A stretch of 64,000 bases of DNA from Collinsella sp. TM10-22 (lineage in GTDB: Bacteria > Actinomycetota > Coriobacteriia > Coriobacteriales > Coriobacteriaceae): NCBI RefSeq assembly GCF_003466125.1, contig NZ_QSOC01000006.1:62001-126000 (forward strand). The letters run 5' to 3'. Under the pieces are notes generated by a model. It saw nothing but the letters and a program-made list of their open reading frames with translations. It did not search any database and had not been told where the DNA came from. The position numbers and the translations under genes are program-made. Positions 1 to 7,726 of the stretch are shown one piece after another (the first letter of the stretch is position 1; the number at the start of each line of letters is the position of its first letter).

Positions 1-128
1 GTCTTGTCGTCGAGCGAAAAGCCCAGCGGCTCTACCAGGTGCAAGCGAGTGCCAGTGACCACGCAGGTACGGCCGATATTGCCTGTATTGGCCGGAATCT
101 CGGGTGCGTATAGCACGATATTGAACAT
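1..128 (-). CDS. trmL: tRNA (cytidine(34)-2'-O)-methyltransferase TrmL, N-terminal part
   Basis: Only the first 42 codons are visible; the gene runs off the left edge. The N-terminus reads [20 protein letters not shown] and continues with a [17 protein letters not shown] stretch, which is the start of the SPOUT-fold methyltransferase TrmL (YibK). The family methylates the 2'-OH of the wobble base of tRNA-Leu using SAM. The ATG at 128 is preceded by AAGGAGA at a normal distance. The downstream gene on this strand is outside the window, so no operon context can be given. Identification rests on the very conserved N-terminal motif; the C-terminal knot is not seen. Confidence 0.85.
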   Translation of the reverse strand, partial: MFNIVLYAPEIPANTGNIGRTCVVTGTRLHLVEPLGFSLDDK

Positions 129-151
129 GAATCTCCTTGGCTCAGAATGAA

Positions 152-190
152 AAACCACCACGAAGGGGACAGGCACCTTCGTGGTGGTTT
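152..190. repeat. REP-like hairpin, family A copy 1 (GGGGACAGGCACC type)
   Basis: A near-perfect inverted repeat: AAACCACCACGAAGG pairs with CCTTCGTGGTGGTTT around a GGACAGGCA loop. Related copies sit at 33003, 34193 and (degenerate) 32174. It lies between the cobW-like gene and trmL on the minus strand and could also act as a terminator for the former. Confidence 0.8.
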
Positions 191-227
191 GGCGGTAACG
201 TGGGCGGTAAATGCCCGCTCGATAACT

Positions 228-1358
228 CTAGGCGCGGTGCCAGTCGGTCAGGCAGGCATCGAGGGCGGCGATGAGCGCGTCCTTGTCCATGTGACGGCCG
301 ATGATGCACAGGCTCGTCATGCGATCGCCCGTCTCGTCGTCCCAAATCTGCATGATCTCGGGGTTCTCGTCGATAATCTTCTGCTTCTCATCCTCGGGTG
401 CAGAATCGACAAACAGACCGTTCTCCATCAGGCGCATCTGGTGGCCGGCCTGCTCAAACATGTAGCACATGTCCGGATCGCCGGTCTGCCACAGCGGGCC
501 CTTGACGCGAATGACCTCGTCGGGCCACTCCTGCTCGACAAAATCGGTGAACTTCTGCAGGTCAAACGGCTTGCGGCGCGAGTACACAAAGGTCTCGATG
601 TCGTACTCGAGCACCTCGGGGTCGTCGTGCTCCTCGGGATGCTCCATGGCCTCGATCCAGGCGGCGGAGTTGTAGGCGCGCATAAAGTCGAAGCGGTCGG
701 TGTCGAGCAGCTCCTCCATGGGGACCTCGCCGTTTTGGGCCTCGACAATCACGGCGTCCTTCTGCAGGCTGCGCACGATGGCCTTGAGCTCGGCGATCTG
801 CTCAGGCGTCACGGTGTCGGTCTTGTTGAGGACCAGCGTGGAGCAGAATTCGATCTGCTGGATGAGCAGACTCTCGATGTCGTCCTCGTCGATATCCTCG
901 GCTAGCAGGTCGCGACCGCCGTTGAACTCGTCGTACATGCGGGCGCAGTCGACCACAGCCACGATGTTGTCGAGCGCAAGCTTGGGCTCGCCGCTCACCT
1001 TGGCCTCGTCGCAGAAGCTCGAGATGGTGTAGGCGATGGGGATAGGCTCGCAAATCCCCGAAGCCTCGATGATGATGTAGTCGAACTTGCCCGAATCGGC
1101 GATGCCCTGCAGCTGGTTGGCCAGGTCGTCCGAAAGCGTGCAGCAGATGCAGCCGTTGGTGAGCGGGATAAGGTCGTCGGTCTCGGAAAGGCCGCCGTCG
1201 GCGATGAGGCTGGCGTCGACGTTGATCTCGCCGATATCGTTGACGATCACGGCAGCGCGGATGCCACCGTCGTTGGCGAGGATGTGGTTGAGCAGCGTGG
1301 TCTTGCCGGCACCGAGGTATCCGGTAAGCATGATGATCTTCACGGGTTTGTTGGGCAT
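228..1358 (-). CDS. CobW/YjiA-family metallochaperone GTPase
   Basis: A COG0523 G3E GTPase of 376 residues. Visible motifs are the Walker A GYLGAGKT (residues 13-20), the metal-binding GCICC motif (CxCC, residues 69-73), a Walker B-like region IIIEASG, and the NKTD guanine-specificity motif near residue 185; a CobW C-terminal domain follows. Such proteins load Zn, Co or other metals into client enzymes using GTP hydrolysis in the cytoplasm; the metal cannot be read from sequence. The ATG at 1358 is preferred over one seven codons upstream because AAAGGAGGGCAC sits directly in front of it. It stands alone; no Zur-type operator was recognised. The acidic insert around residues 125-150 is typical of variable linkers in this family. 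Confidence 0.88.
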   Translation of the reverse strand: MPNKPVKIIMLTGYLGAGKTTLLNHILANDGGIRAAVIVNDIGEINVDASLIADGGLSETDDLIPLTNGCICCTLSDDLANQLQGIADSGKFDYIIIEASGICEPIPIAYTISSFCDEAKVSGEPKLALDNIVAVVDCARMYDEFNGGRDLLAEDIDEDDIESLLIQQIEFCSTLVLNKTDTVTPEQIAELKAIVRSLQKDAVIVEAQNGEVPMEELLDTDRFDFMRAYNSAAWIEAMEHPEEHDDPEVLEYDIETFVYSRRKPFDLQKFTDFVEQEWPDEVIRVKGPLWQTGDPDMCYMFEQAGHQMRLMENGLFVDSAPEDEKQKIIDENPEIMQIWDDETGDRMTSLCIIGRHMDKDALIAALDACLTDWHRA

Positions 1359-1444
1359 GTGCCCTCCTTTGTTAGACATGGCTTACAGCTGAATCTTATG
1401 CCAAACGCCTGCTCTTATACCCACGCACGGGCAAATAACACAGG

Positions 1445-1786
1445 CTACTCCCAGGCTCCCCATACGTCGGGACAATAGCCGACGGTGGCCTTTTTGCCGT
1501 TGCGCACGATGGGTTCGGCCAGAACCTGCTGGTTCTCGAGCAGCTTATCAAAGCGCTGACTGGGGGTGAGATGCTGGATGAGCGCGAGCGTCTCCTCGTC
1601 CTTGGCTTTGGGGTTGAGCAGCTTGTCGATGCCGCCGACCGCCTGCATCACGCTCGTGAGCTCGCCCTTGCTCATCTCCTTTTCCTTAAGGTCGATAAAC
1701 TGCACCTTAATGCGGCGCTCCTTAAAATAGCGCTGGGCCTTCTTGGTATCGAAGGACTTTTTGGTACCGAAGATCTGCACGTTCAT
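1445..1786 (-). CDS. ArsC/Spx-family thioredoxin-fold protein lacking the catalytic Cys
   Basis: A 113-residue protein of ArsC/YffB size. It has the N-terminal beta-strand and loop QIFGTKKSFDTKKA, the central helices, and the conserved C-terminal PIVRNG...ATVGYCPDVW region containing the Arg of the family's active site. In ArsC, YffB and Spx a Cys occupies the loop after the first strand (for example the NCDT of YffB); here that loop reads KSFDT. The only Cys is near the C-terminus. Arsenate reductase activity by the usual Cys mechanism is therefore unlikely; a regulatory or glutathione-independent role is possible but not shown. It follows the flavodoxin-like gene on the same strand by 17 nt and may be co-transcribed with it. 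Confidence 0.8.
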   Translation of the reverse strand: MNVQIFGTKKSFDTKKAQRYFKERRIKVQFIDLKEKEMSKGELTSVMQAVGGIDKLLNPKAKDEETLALIQHLTPSQRFDKLLENQQVLAEPIVRNGKKATVGYCPDVWGAWE

Positions 1787-1803
1787 TGTTTGGTTCCGCC
1801 GTT

Positions 1804-2427
1804 CTACCTGATGAAGTTGGTCCTAGCGCGATCGGCCTGGGGGGCTTCGATGCCGGCGGCCTTTCCCGCCTCGATGCAACGCAGTAGCCAGGCCATGTTA
1901 TTGCCGATGTTTCGCATGGTGGCGAGGCCCTCGGCGTCTTGGGTGGCCTCACCCGGCATGGCACCAAAGACGTTGTTCCAGTAGGTGGATGCTACCACGG
2001 GCATCTGGTTGATGGTGAAGTACTTGTTGAGCACGTCGAAGGTGGTCGACGTGCCGCCACGGCGGGCAACGGCGACAGCGGCGCCCGGCTTGTGCGCAAA
2101 GGCCTTGCTGCCTGCATAGAATGCGCGGTCGAGTGCCGAGAGGATGCGTCCGCTGGGATGTGCGTAGTAGACGGGCGAGCCAAAGACAAAGCCGTCTGCC
2201 TGCTCGGCAGCGGCAATCAGCTCGTTGACCACATCGTCGTCAAAGGTGCAACGGCAATCGAGCTTGCCGCACTGGCCGCAACCGATGCAATCGCGAATAG
2301 GCTTGGCGCCCAGCTGAAACATCTCGGCCTCGATGCCCTCGGCGTTGAGCTGCTCGGCGACCTCGGCGAGTGCGCGGGCCGTGTTGCCGTTTGCCTTGGG
2401 GCTGCCATTGACCAAAAGAACCTTCAT
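1804..2427 (-). CDS. Flavodoxin-like NAD(P)H-dependent FMN oxidoreductase
   Basis: A 207-residue member of the NADPH-dependent FMN reductase / flavodoxin_2 group. The N-terminal LLVNGSPKANGNTA is the phosphate-binding loop for FMN, followed by CIGCGQCGKLDCRC, a Cys-rich segment also found in iron-sulfur-flavoproteins and related reductases, and GSPVYYAHPSG in the FMN-contacting region. It probably reduces FMN or quinone/azo-type acceptors in the cytoplasm. The start at 2427 (ATG AAG GTT) is chosen because GGAG precedes it; the longer frame begins four codons upstream with the RBS inside it. It is the first gene of a probable pair with the ArsC-like gene downstream. Confidence 0.85.
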   Translation of the reverse strand: MKVLLVNGSPKANGNTARALAEVAEQLNAEGIEAEMFQLGAKPIRDCIGCGQCGKLDCRCTFDDDVVNELIAAAEQADGFVFGSPVYYAHPSGRILSALDRAFYAGSKAFAHKPGAAVAVARRGGTSTTFDVLNKYFTINQMPVVASTYWNNVFGAMPGEATQDAEGLATMRNIGNNMAWLLRCIEAGKAAGIEAPQADRARTNFIR

Positions 2428-2684
2428 CACAAACTCCATCTGCTATCGGTGAATTCTGCTGAGAATTATCTCACGTTGTGTGCGACGGCGTTGGCACGGT
2501 GCAGGCGATGTTTATTTCGCAACGTTCTTAAGGGCGTTCATGCCCAAGGCCATCTAGGGGCATTGCGGTGCGGCATGGGGATACATCGGGAAACGTTCGA
2601 TAAATGCTTATAAACACGTTTTTGACGGCATACGTTGACAGATATACTTGTTTAGTTCAAAAGCATGAGAACGGAGATGGTTGC

Positions 2685-3554
2685 ATGGCACAGCCAGATA
2701 CGACGCGCACGGTGGGGCTTGCGCTCGAGGGAGGCGGCTACCGTGGTATGTATACGGCGGGCGTGCTCGACGTATGGATGGAGCACGGCTTGACCTGCGA
2801 CCATATGGTGGGAGTCTCGGCGGGCGCGGCGTTTGGCTACAACTTTAAATCGCGCCAGATCGGCCGCGCCATTCGCTACAACAAGGCCTATTGCGCCGAC
2901 AAGCGCTATGCGAGCGTGACGAGCTGGTTGCGAACCGGCGATATGTTCAATGCCGAGTTTGCCTATCATGAGGTACCCATCGAGCGCGATCCCATCGATC
3001 TGGAGGCATATCGCGCCTGCCCCATGCGGTTTACGTGCGTATGTACCGATCTTAAGACGGGGCAGGCCGTCTACCATGACCTGCCCTATGGCGACGAGCG
3101 CGATATTGAGTGGATCCGGGCGTCGTCGGCGATTCCCGTAGCGACGCGTCCTGTTGCCATCGAGGGTCGTAAGTACTTGGATGGCGGTGTTGCCGATTCC
3201 ATTCCCAGCACTTGGCTGTTTGAGCAGGGTTATGACCGCAACGTGGTGGTGCTGACGCAGCCGGCGGGCTTTGTAAAGCAACCCAATAGCGTGATGCCCA
3301 TGCTGCGTCGCGTGTATCGTCACTATCCGGAGTTTGTCGCGGCTCTTGAGCATCGGCACGAGGTCTACAATGCCACGCTCGATGACCTGGCGCGCCGCGA
3401 AGCCGCTGGCGAGATCTTTGTGGTGCGGCCGAGCGAATCGGTGAAGGTGCCGTCGCTGTGCCGCGAGCCCGATGAGCTCGAGCGCATCTATCAGATCGGC
3501 CGTCGCGATGCGGAGGCGACGCTGCCGGCGCTGGAAGCGTATCTGGCGGGGTAG
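2685..3554 (+). CDS. Patatin-like phospholipase (YjjU type)
   Basis: A 289-residue serine lipase/esterase of the patatin family. The oxyanion loop EGGGYRG (residues 15-21), the nucleophile elbow GVSAG (Ser45) and the catalytic Asp in LDGGVADS are all present, so the Ser-Asp dyad is intact. No signal peptide is seen, so it probably acts in the cytoplasm or at the inner face of the membrane on phospholipid or lysophospholipid. The start ATG at 2685 follows ACGGAGATGG. Frame-extending codons upstream (to 2604) have no good RBS. It is a single-gene unit with a terminator-like hairpin behind it. Confidence 0.87.
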   Translation: MAQPDTTRTVGLALEGGGYRGMYTAGVLDVWMEHGLTCDHMVGVSAGAAFGYNFKSRQIGRAIRYNKAYCADKRYASVTSWLRTGDMFNAEFAYHEVPIERDPIDLEAYRACPMRFTCVCTDLKTGQAVYHDLPYGDERDIEWIRASSAIPVATRPVAIEGRKYLDGGVADSIPSTWLFEQGYDRNVVVLTQPAGFVKQPNSVMPMLRRVYRHYPEFVAALEHRHEVYNATLDDLARREAAGEIFVVRPSESVKVPSLCREPDELERIYQIGRRDAEATLPALEAYLAG

Positions 3555-3562
3555 GGGCCACG

Positions 3563-3612
3563 GCGGAAAGCGCATCCCAAAATGGACGTCCAAACTGGGA
3601 TGCGCTTTCCGC
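3563..3612. terminator. Hairpin between convergent patatin and thiE genes
   Basis: Perfect 17-bp arms, GCGGAAAGCGCATCCCA and its complement, around a 16-nt loop. No strong T-run follows on either strand, so it may be a weak or Rho-assisted bidirectional terminator. Confidence 0.6.
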
Positions 3613-3654
3613 TATTGAAGATATGGGGCTGCGGAGCAGCTGCTTGGCATGGGC

Positions 3655-4350
3655 CTATGCCTGCTGCCAGGTATCGACGAGCTCCTTGGCTGCGGCGTAG
3701 GGGTCGTCGGCACTGCAGACGGCGCTCACCACAAAGAAGCCGTCGACGCCGGTGGTCTTGAGCTGCGGAAGATCGGCCGTTTTGACGCCGCCGCCCACCA
3801 CGATGGGCACGGGGCTTGCCGCATGGAGGGCAGCCAGGTCCTCAAAGCTCTTGGTGATGATGGAGCCGTCGGCAGCACGTCCGCAGTCGCGCTTGGTCTC
3901 GGTCTCGTGGAGCGGGCCTACGCCCAGGTAATCGACCAGGCTCATGTCGGCGGTCTTGACGTACTCGAGCATCTCCTCGCAGCGGGCCGAAAGGCCCACG
4001 ATGGCATCTGGGCCCAAAAGTTTGCGGCAGACCTCGACGGGGATGTCGCTCTGGCCAACATGCACGCCGTCGACAGCGATGCCCTGCTCGCGTGCGGCGA
4101 GTACGCAGTCAAGACGGTCATCGATCAGCAGAGCGACCTGTCCGGTTTTGCCGGCCTGAGCGATGGCCTGTGCGGCATCGCCCGTCAGTGCGATGATCTC
4201 GCGGGCACTTGCCACCTTGGAGCGCACCTGGATGCAGGTAAAGCCGGCATCGAGCGCCTGGGTCACCACATCGCTCACGGGGCGTCCGAGGGTGTTTTCG
4301 GGGCCGAGTACCAGGTAGGCCGAGATATCAAGGTTGTCGCGGATGCTCAT
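3655..4350 (-). CDS. thiE: Thiamine phosphate synthase ThiE
   Basis: A 231-residue TIM-barrel enzyme that joins HMP-PP and HET-P to give thiamine phosphate. Seen are the N-terminal YLVLGPEN strand, the IQVRSK motif, LLIDDRLD with the Mg-binding aspartate, GVHVGQSDIP, a DYLGVGPLHETETK phosphate-contact region and the C-terminal VVGGGVKTADLPQL phosphate loop. The ATG at 4350 overlaps the stop of the upstream gene by ATGA and has AGGAGG in front; the open frame extends upstream, but only as a shadow of the previous gene. It is the last gene of the riboswitch-controlled thiM operon, which suggests salvage of HMP and HET rather than full synthesis in this locus. Confidence 0.93.
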   Translation of the reverse strand: MSIRDNLDISAYLVLGPENTLGRPVSDVVTQALDAGFTCIQVRSKVASAREIIALTGDAAQAIAQAGKTGQVALLIDDRLDCVLAAREQGIAVDGVHVGQSDIPVEVCRKLLGPDAIVGLSARCEEMLEYVKTADMSLVDYLGVGPLHETETKRDCGRAADGSIITKSFEDLAALHAASPVPIVVGGGVKTADLPQLKTTGVDGFFVVSAVCSADDPYAAAKELVDTWQQA

Positions 4351-4688
4351 CGTGCTTCCTCCTGCTTTTTGATCTGCGCTTCCATGCGCTCGAGTTTGCC
4401 GGTCATGGTGTCGGTAAATCCGGGTCGAATATCGGCTTTGAGCACGACTTCGGTGCGGATGCCCTTGCTCGCCAACACGAAGGTCGCGTCGCGCACGACC
4501 TGCATGACCTCGTCCCAGTCGCCCTCGATCTCGGTGAACATCGAGGTGGTGCGGTTGGGAAGGCCGCTCTCGCGAATGACGTGTACGACCTCGGCGACTT
4601 CGGCAGATAGCTCGTCGCCGGTGCCGCACGGGGCGATGGCCACAGCGACGAGTGTGTTCATGCCGGCATTGGTTGCGGGCTTGGACAT
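4347..4688 (-). CDS. Thiamine-binding protein, MTH1187/YkoF-like (DUF77)
   Basis: A 113-residue protein of the MTH1187/YqgV family (ferredoxin-like fold, DUF77). Characteristic stretches are VAVAIAPCGTGDELSAEVAEV, the RTTSMFTEIEGDWDEVM segment and a GIRTEVVLKADIRPG strand. Relatives bind thiamine or HMP and often sit in thiamine loci. Here it lies between thiM and thiE, with a 4-nt stop/start overlap to thiE and 3 nt after thiM, so it is almost certainly co-translated with both. The exact role (carrier of HMP/thiamine or regulator) is inferred from context only. Confidence 0.8.
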   Translation of the reverse strand: MSKPATNAGMNTLVAVAIAPCGTGDELSAEVAEVVHVIRESGLPNRTTSMFTEIEGDWDEVMQVVRDATFVLASKGIRTEVVLKADIRPGFTDTMTGKLERMEAQIKKQEEAR

Positions 4689-4691
4689 GGC

Positions 4692-5531
4692 TTATGCCTC
4701 CTCGAGCTCGAGTTGGTTATCGGCAATGTCCTGGGCGGTTGCGAGGTAGAGCTCGTCGATAAAGGCGACCTTAAAGCTTGCCGGGGCATCGGCGACGGCG
4801 GCGGCACGCGTGCCGGCAACGTTGTAGACGGCGGTGCCGCAGATGGCCGCCGTAAACGGGTCGGTGGCGCAGGCGTACACGGCCAGCACGCCGCCCTGCG
4901 AACAGCCGCAGCCGGTGATCTTGGACATGAGTGGGCTGCCGCCGTGGGACTTGGCAACGGTCGTGCCGTCGGTAATCAGGTCGACTTCGCCCGAGACCAC
5001 TACGGCGCCGCCGGTGTAGCGGGCGAGCGCCACGGCGGCATCACGGGCGGCGTCTACCGTGTCGGTGGTATCGACGCCACGCACGCGGCTCAGATCGGCC
5101 GCTTCGCCCTCAAGGCCCCACAGACCGGCGAGCGCGATAATCTCGGAGGCATTGCCGCGCACGATGGCGGGCTTGTACTGCTTGAGTTCGTTTACCAGTT
5201 GGGTGCGCAGGCTGCCGATGCCCAGGCCCACCGGATCGAGCACCCAGGGCTTGCCGGCGTCGTGTGCCGCCTTGGCCGCGCGGGGAATCGTCTGCTCGTA
5301 GATGGGGAAGAGCGTGCCCATGTTCAGATAGATGGCGCCGCCGCCGGCAACGAGTGCCTCGCCCTCGTCGGGCAGATAGACCATGGCGGCCGAACCGCCC
5401 ACGGCGAGCTGCGCGTTGGCGACAAAGTCAATCGTTACCGTGTTGGTGATGGAGCCGGCCATGGGATTGGTGGCACGAATCTCCTCCACGGCCTTGACCA
5501 CGTTTTGCTTAAGCTGTTCCGAATCGATCAC
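4692..5531 (-). CDS. thiM: Hydroxyethylthiazole kinase ThiM
   Basis: A 279-residue ribokinase-fold kinase that phosphorylates 4-methyl-5-(2-hydroxyethyl)thiazole. Visible are the N-terminal substrate region ITNTVTIDFVANAQLAVGGSA, the KPWVLDPVGLG strand, the IVRGNASEIIAL motif and an anion-hole glycine motif KITGCGCSQGG near residue 210; the usual family form is closer to TGTGC, so the Cys-rich GCGCSQG is slightly unusual. The start is a GTG at 5531 with AAGGAGG eight nt upstream. It is the first gene after the TPP riboswitch and terminator, so expression should fall when TPP is high. Confidence 0.93.
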   Translation of the reverse strand: MIDSEQLKQNVVKAVEEIRATNPMAGSITNTVTIDFVANAQLAVGGSAAMVYLPDEGEALVAGGGAIYLNMGTLFPIYEQTIPRAAKAAHDAGKPWVLDPVGLGIGSLRTQLVNELKQYKPAIVRGNASEIIALAGLWGLEGEAADLSRVRGVDTTDTVDAARDAAVALARYTGGAVVVSGEVDLITDGTTVAKSHGGSPLMSKITGCGCSQGGVLAVYACATDPFTAAICGTAVYNVAGTRAAAVADAPASFKVAFIDELYLATAQDIADNQLELEEA

Positions 5532-5553
5532 TGCACATGCCTCCTTGGCATAG

Positions 5554-5583
5554 AAAAGGGGCGCTGTGCATAGACAGCGCCCC
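5554..5583 (-). terminator. Intrinsic terminator of the TPP riboswitch
   Basis: On the minus strand GGGGCGCTGT pairs with ACAGCGCCCC and is followed by TTTT, just after the riboswitch aptamer and before the thiM RBS. This arrangement indicates transcription attenuation. Confidence 0.85.
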
Positions 5584-5591
5584 TAAAAAGG

Positions 5592-5690
5592 CGGCATGCT
5601 CCCTACGCCAGCATTAACTGACAGGTTCAAAGGATTGGGCCCCATGCCCTCTCAGCCTTGTGGTTTGCACCGCCGGCACTCCCGCATCGA
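5592..5690 (-). promoter_or_regulatory. TPP riboswitch (THI element)
   Basis: The minus strand carries the THI-box signatures GGCTGAGAGGGC, then ACCTGTCAGTTAATGC and TGGCGTAGGGA in the correct order, with a closing P1 helix. It lies directly upstream of a terminator and thiM, and so controls thiM, the thiamine-binding gene and thiE. Confidence 0.96.
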
Positions 5691-5695
5691 ATCTG

Positions 5696-5725
5696 TTGTT
5701 CCCTATACTAGCGCATCGGTACAAT
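5696..5725 (+). promoter_or_regulatory. Possible promoter of the HAD phosphatase gene
   Basis: TTGTTC and TACAAT are separated by 18 bp, ending 29 bp before the start codon at 5755. The -35 box is weak. It overlaps the riboswitch promoter area on the other strand. Confidence 0.35.
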
Positions 5726-5754
5726 GGTTAGGATGAAAACGACTGGGGGACCTT

Positions 5755-6663
5755 ATGATCAAACTCGTGCTGACCGATATGGACGATACGCTGATTCCGG
5801 CCGGGCATGACGGCGCCAGCGACTATGCCATCGAGGGCATTCATGCCATGCAGGCGGCGGGTCTGCACTTTGGTCCGGTTTCGGGTCGCCAACCGTCCGC
5901 GATGGGCTGGATGTTTAAAAATCATTCCGAGTGTTTTTCGACCGGCGCATTCTGCAACGGCCAGGTCATGTTTGTCGATGGCGAAGTGGTCGCCTCGCGT
6001 GCGACCGATAACGATGCGCTTATGCGCTTGGCCGCCTATCTGGAAGAAGAAACCGACGATACCTATCTGAAGGTATACAGCTTGGGTGATGGCTTTTGGG
6101 ATAACGATGCCTATTGCGTGACACGTGATGCCGAGCGTGTGCGCCGCGCTATGGAATCGGGCGGCAATGCGTGGCTCAAGGGCGAAGAGGCCCCGTGCCG
6201 CCCTGTCGTCGATGATGCGCCGGTGTTCAAGGCGAATATCTGGAGCGCCCGTTCGCGTGAGGAACTCGCGGAGCTACGCGAGCGCGTTGCCGCCGAGGTG
6301 CCGGAGCTCTCGCTTGTGTTTCCCAACAACCGTGTGCGCCTGTTCGACATCCTTCCGGCTGGTTGGGACAAGGGCTGCGCTGCGCTGGAGCTGGCGCGCG
6401 CTTTGGGCCTAACGCCCGACGAGGTGGCCGTATTTGGCGATTCCGATAACGACCTGCCCATGATCGATGCCGTTCCCAACTCCGTTGCGGTCGCCAATGC
6501 CAACGAGGCCGTCACGGCTGCCGCACGCTGGCATATCGGCGCTGCGGCAGATGATGCGGTTGCCGCAGCGCTGCATCAGATTGCCGCCTGCGCCGCGACG
6601 GGTGAGATGCCGTCATTTATGCGTCAGATGAACGCGGCAGACTTCGGCATCGCGAACGTCTAG
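5755..6663 (+). CDS. HAD-superfamily Cof-type sugar phosphatase
   Basis: A 302-residue HAD hydrolase, subfamily IIB (Cof type). Motif I is LTDMDDTLI with nucleophile Asp8 and acid Asp10; motif II is the SGR in GPVSGRQP; the motif III Lys is in GWDKGCA; motif IV is FGDSDNDLPM. The cap domain lies between. These enzymes dephosphorylate sugar phosphates, FMN or other small phosphates; the substrate is not readable. The ATG at 5755 has GGGGGACC upstream. The LysR gene follows 10 nt after its stop, so the two may be co-transcribed. Confidence 0.88.
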   Translation: MIKLVLTDMDDTLIPAGHDGASDYAIEGIHAMQAAGLHFGPVSGRQPSAMGWMFKNHSECFSTGAFCNGQVMFVDGEVVASRATDNDALMRLAAYLEEETDDTYLKVYSLGDGFWDNDAYCVTRDAERVRRAMESGGNAWLKGEEAPCRPVVDDAPVFKANIWSARSREELAELRERVAAEVPELSLVFPNNRVRLFDILPAGWDKGCAALELARALGLTPDEVAVFGDSDNDLPMIDAVPNSVAVANANEAVTAAARWHIGAAADDAVAAALHQIAACAATGEMPSFMRQMNAADFGIANV

Positions 6664-6673
6664 GGAGAAAGCC

Positions 6674-7570
6674 ATGAAGCTTCAGCAGCTCAGGTACGTT
6701 GTAAAGGTTGCCGAATGTGGCAGCATTACCGAGGCCTCGCGTCGCCTCTATGTGTCGCAGCCTTCGATTACCGCGTCGATTCGCGATCTCGAAAACGAGA
6801 TGGGCGTGCATATCTTTGAGCGCACCAACAAGGGTGTCATTGTGTCCGATGAGGGCGAGACCTTCTTGGGCTATGCGCGCCAGGTGCTCGATCAGGCCGA
6901 CCTGCTCGAGGGCAAGTACAAAGGAGCATCCGAGCAGGTGCCGCATTTTAGCGTGAGCTGCCAGCATTACTCCTTTGCCGTCAACGCGTTTGTCGATGTG
7001 ATCCGTGAGTTCGATGCCGCGCGCTACGACTTTACCCTGCGCGAGGAGCAGACCCACGAGATTATCGAGGATGTCGCGCACATGAAAAGCGAGTTGGGCA
7101 TCCTGTACTTATCCGAGCACAACCGCGAGGTTATTGAGCGTATGCTCGCTGCCAATGAGCTTGTGTTTGAGGGACTCTTTTGTGCCGCGCCGCACGTTTT
7201 TGTATGTGCCGACCATCCGCTGGCGACCCGCTCCAGCGTGACGCTCGAGGACTTGGAAGATTATCCGTTCCTGTCCTACGAGCAGGGCAGCTACAACTCG
7301 TTTTACTATTCCGAGGAGCTGACCTCGACGTTTGAGCGCCGCAAGAATATCCGCGTGCGCGACCGTGCGACGTTGTTCAATTTGGCCATGGGCCTCAACG
7401 GCTACACGGTATGCTCGGGCGTGATCAGCCATGAGCTCAACGGCCCCGGCATTATCTCGATTCCGCTCGACGTGGACGAGTACATGGAGATTGGCATCAT
7501 CACGCGCAAGAACACGACGCTCACGCGCTACGGTCGGGCCTATATCGACGCGATTCGTCAGCATATCTAG
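6674..7570 (+). CDS. LysR-family transcriptional regulator
   Basis: A 298-residue LTTR. The N-terminal winged HTH (residues 1-60: LQQLRYVVKVAECGSITEAS, then LYVSQPSITASIRDLE) is canonical and is followed by a two-lobed effector domain. The start at 6674 has GGGAGAAAGCC in front. It precedes the MetE-like methyltransferase by 156 bp on the same strand, and methionine-related genes are frequent LTTR targets, so control of that gene is a reasonable guess. No effector can be named. Confidence 0.88.
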   Translation: MKLQQLRYVVKVAECGSITEASRRLYVSQPSITASIRDLENEMGVHIFERTNKGVIVSDEGETFLGYARQVLDQADLLEGKYKGASEQVPHFSVSCQHYSFAVNAFVDVIREFDAARYDFTLREEQTHEIIEDVAHMKSELGILYLSEHNREVIERMLAANELVFEGLFCAAPHVFVCADHPLATRSSVTLEDLEDYPFLSYEQGSYNSFYYSEELTSTFERRKNIRVRDRATLFNLAMGLNGYTVCSGVISHELNGPGIISIPLDVDEYMEIGIITRKNTTLTRYGRAYIDAIRQHI

Positions 7571-7726
7571 GCTGCTGTGTTCCCCACGGTTCAAGTCCCT
7601 TTATGGCAGTCCAGAGTGACATAGGAAGTATCTATATCAAACTGTTATAAACGTATATTTTACGATGGCCATATGAACGCTCATACTCTGTCCCGGTAAA
7701 GCAACCAATGCAAAAGGGAGATATCT

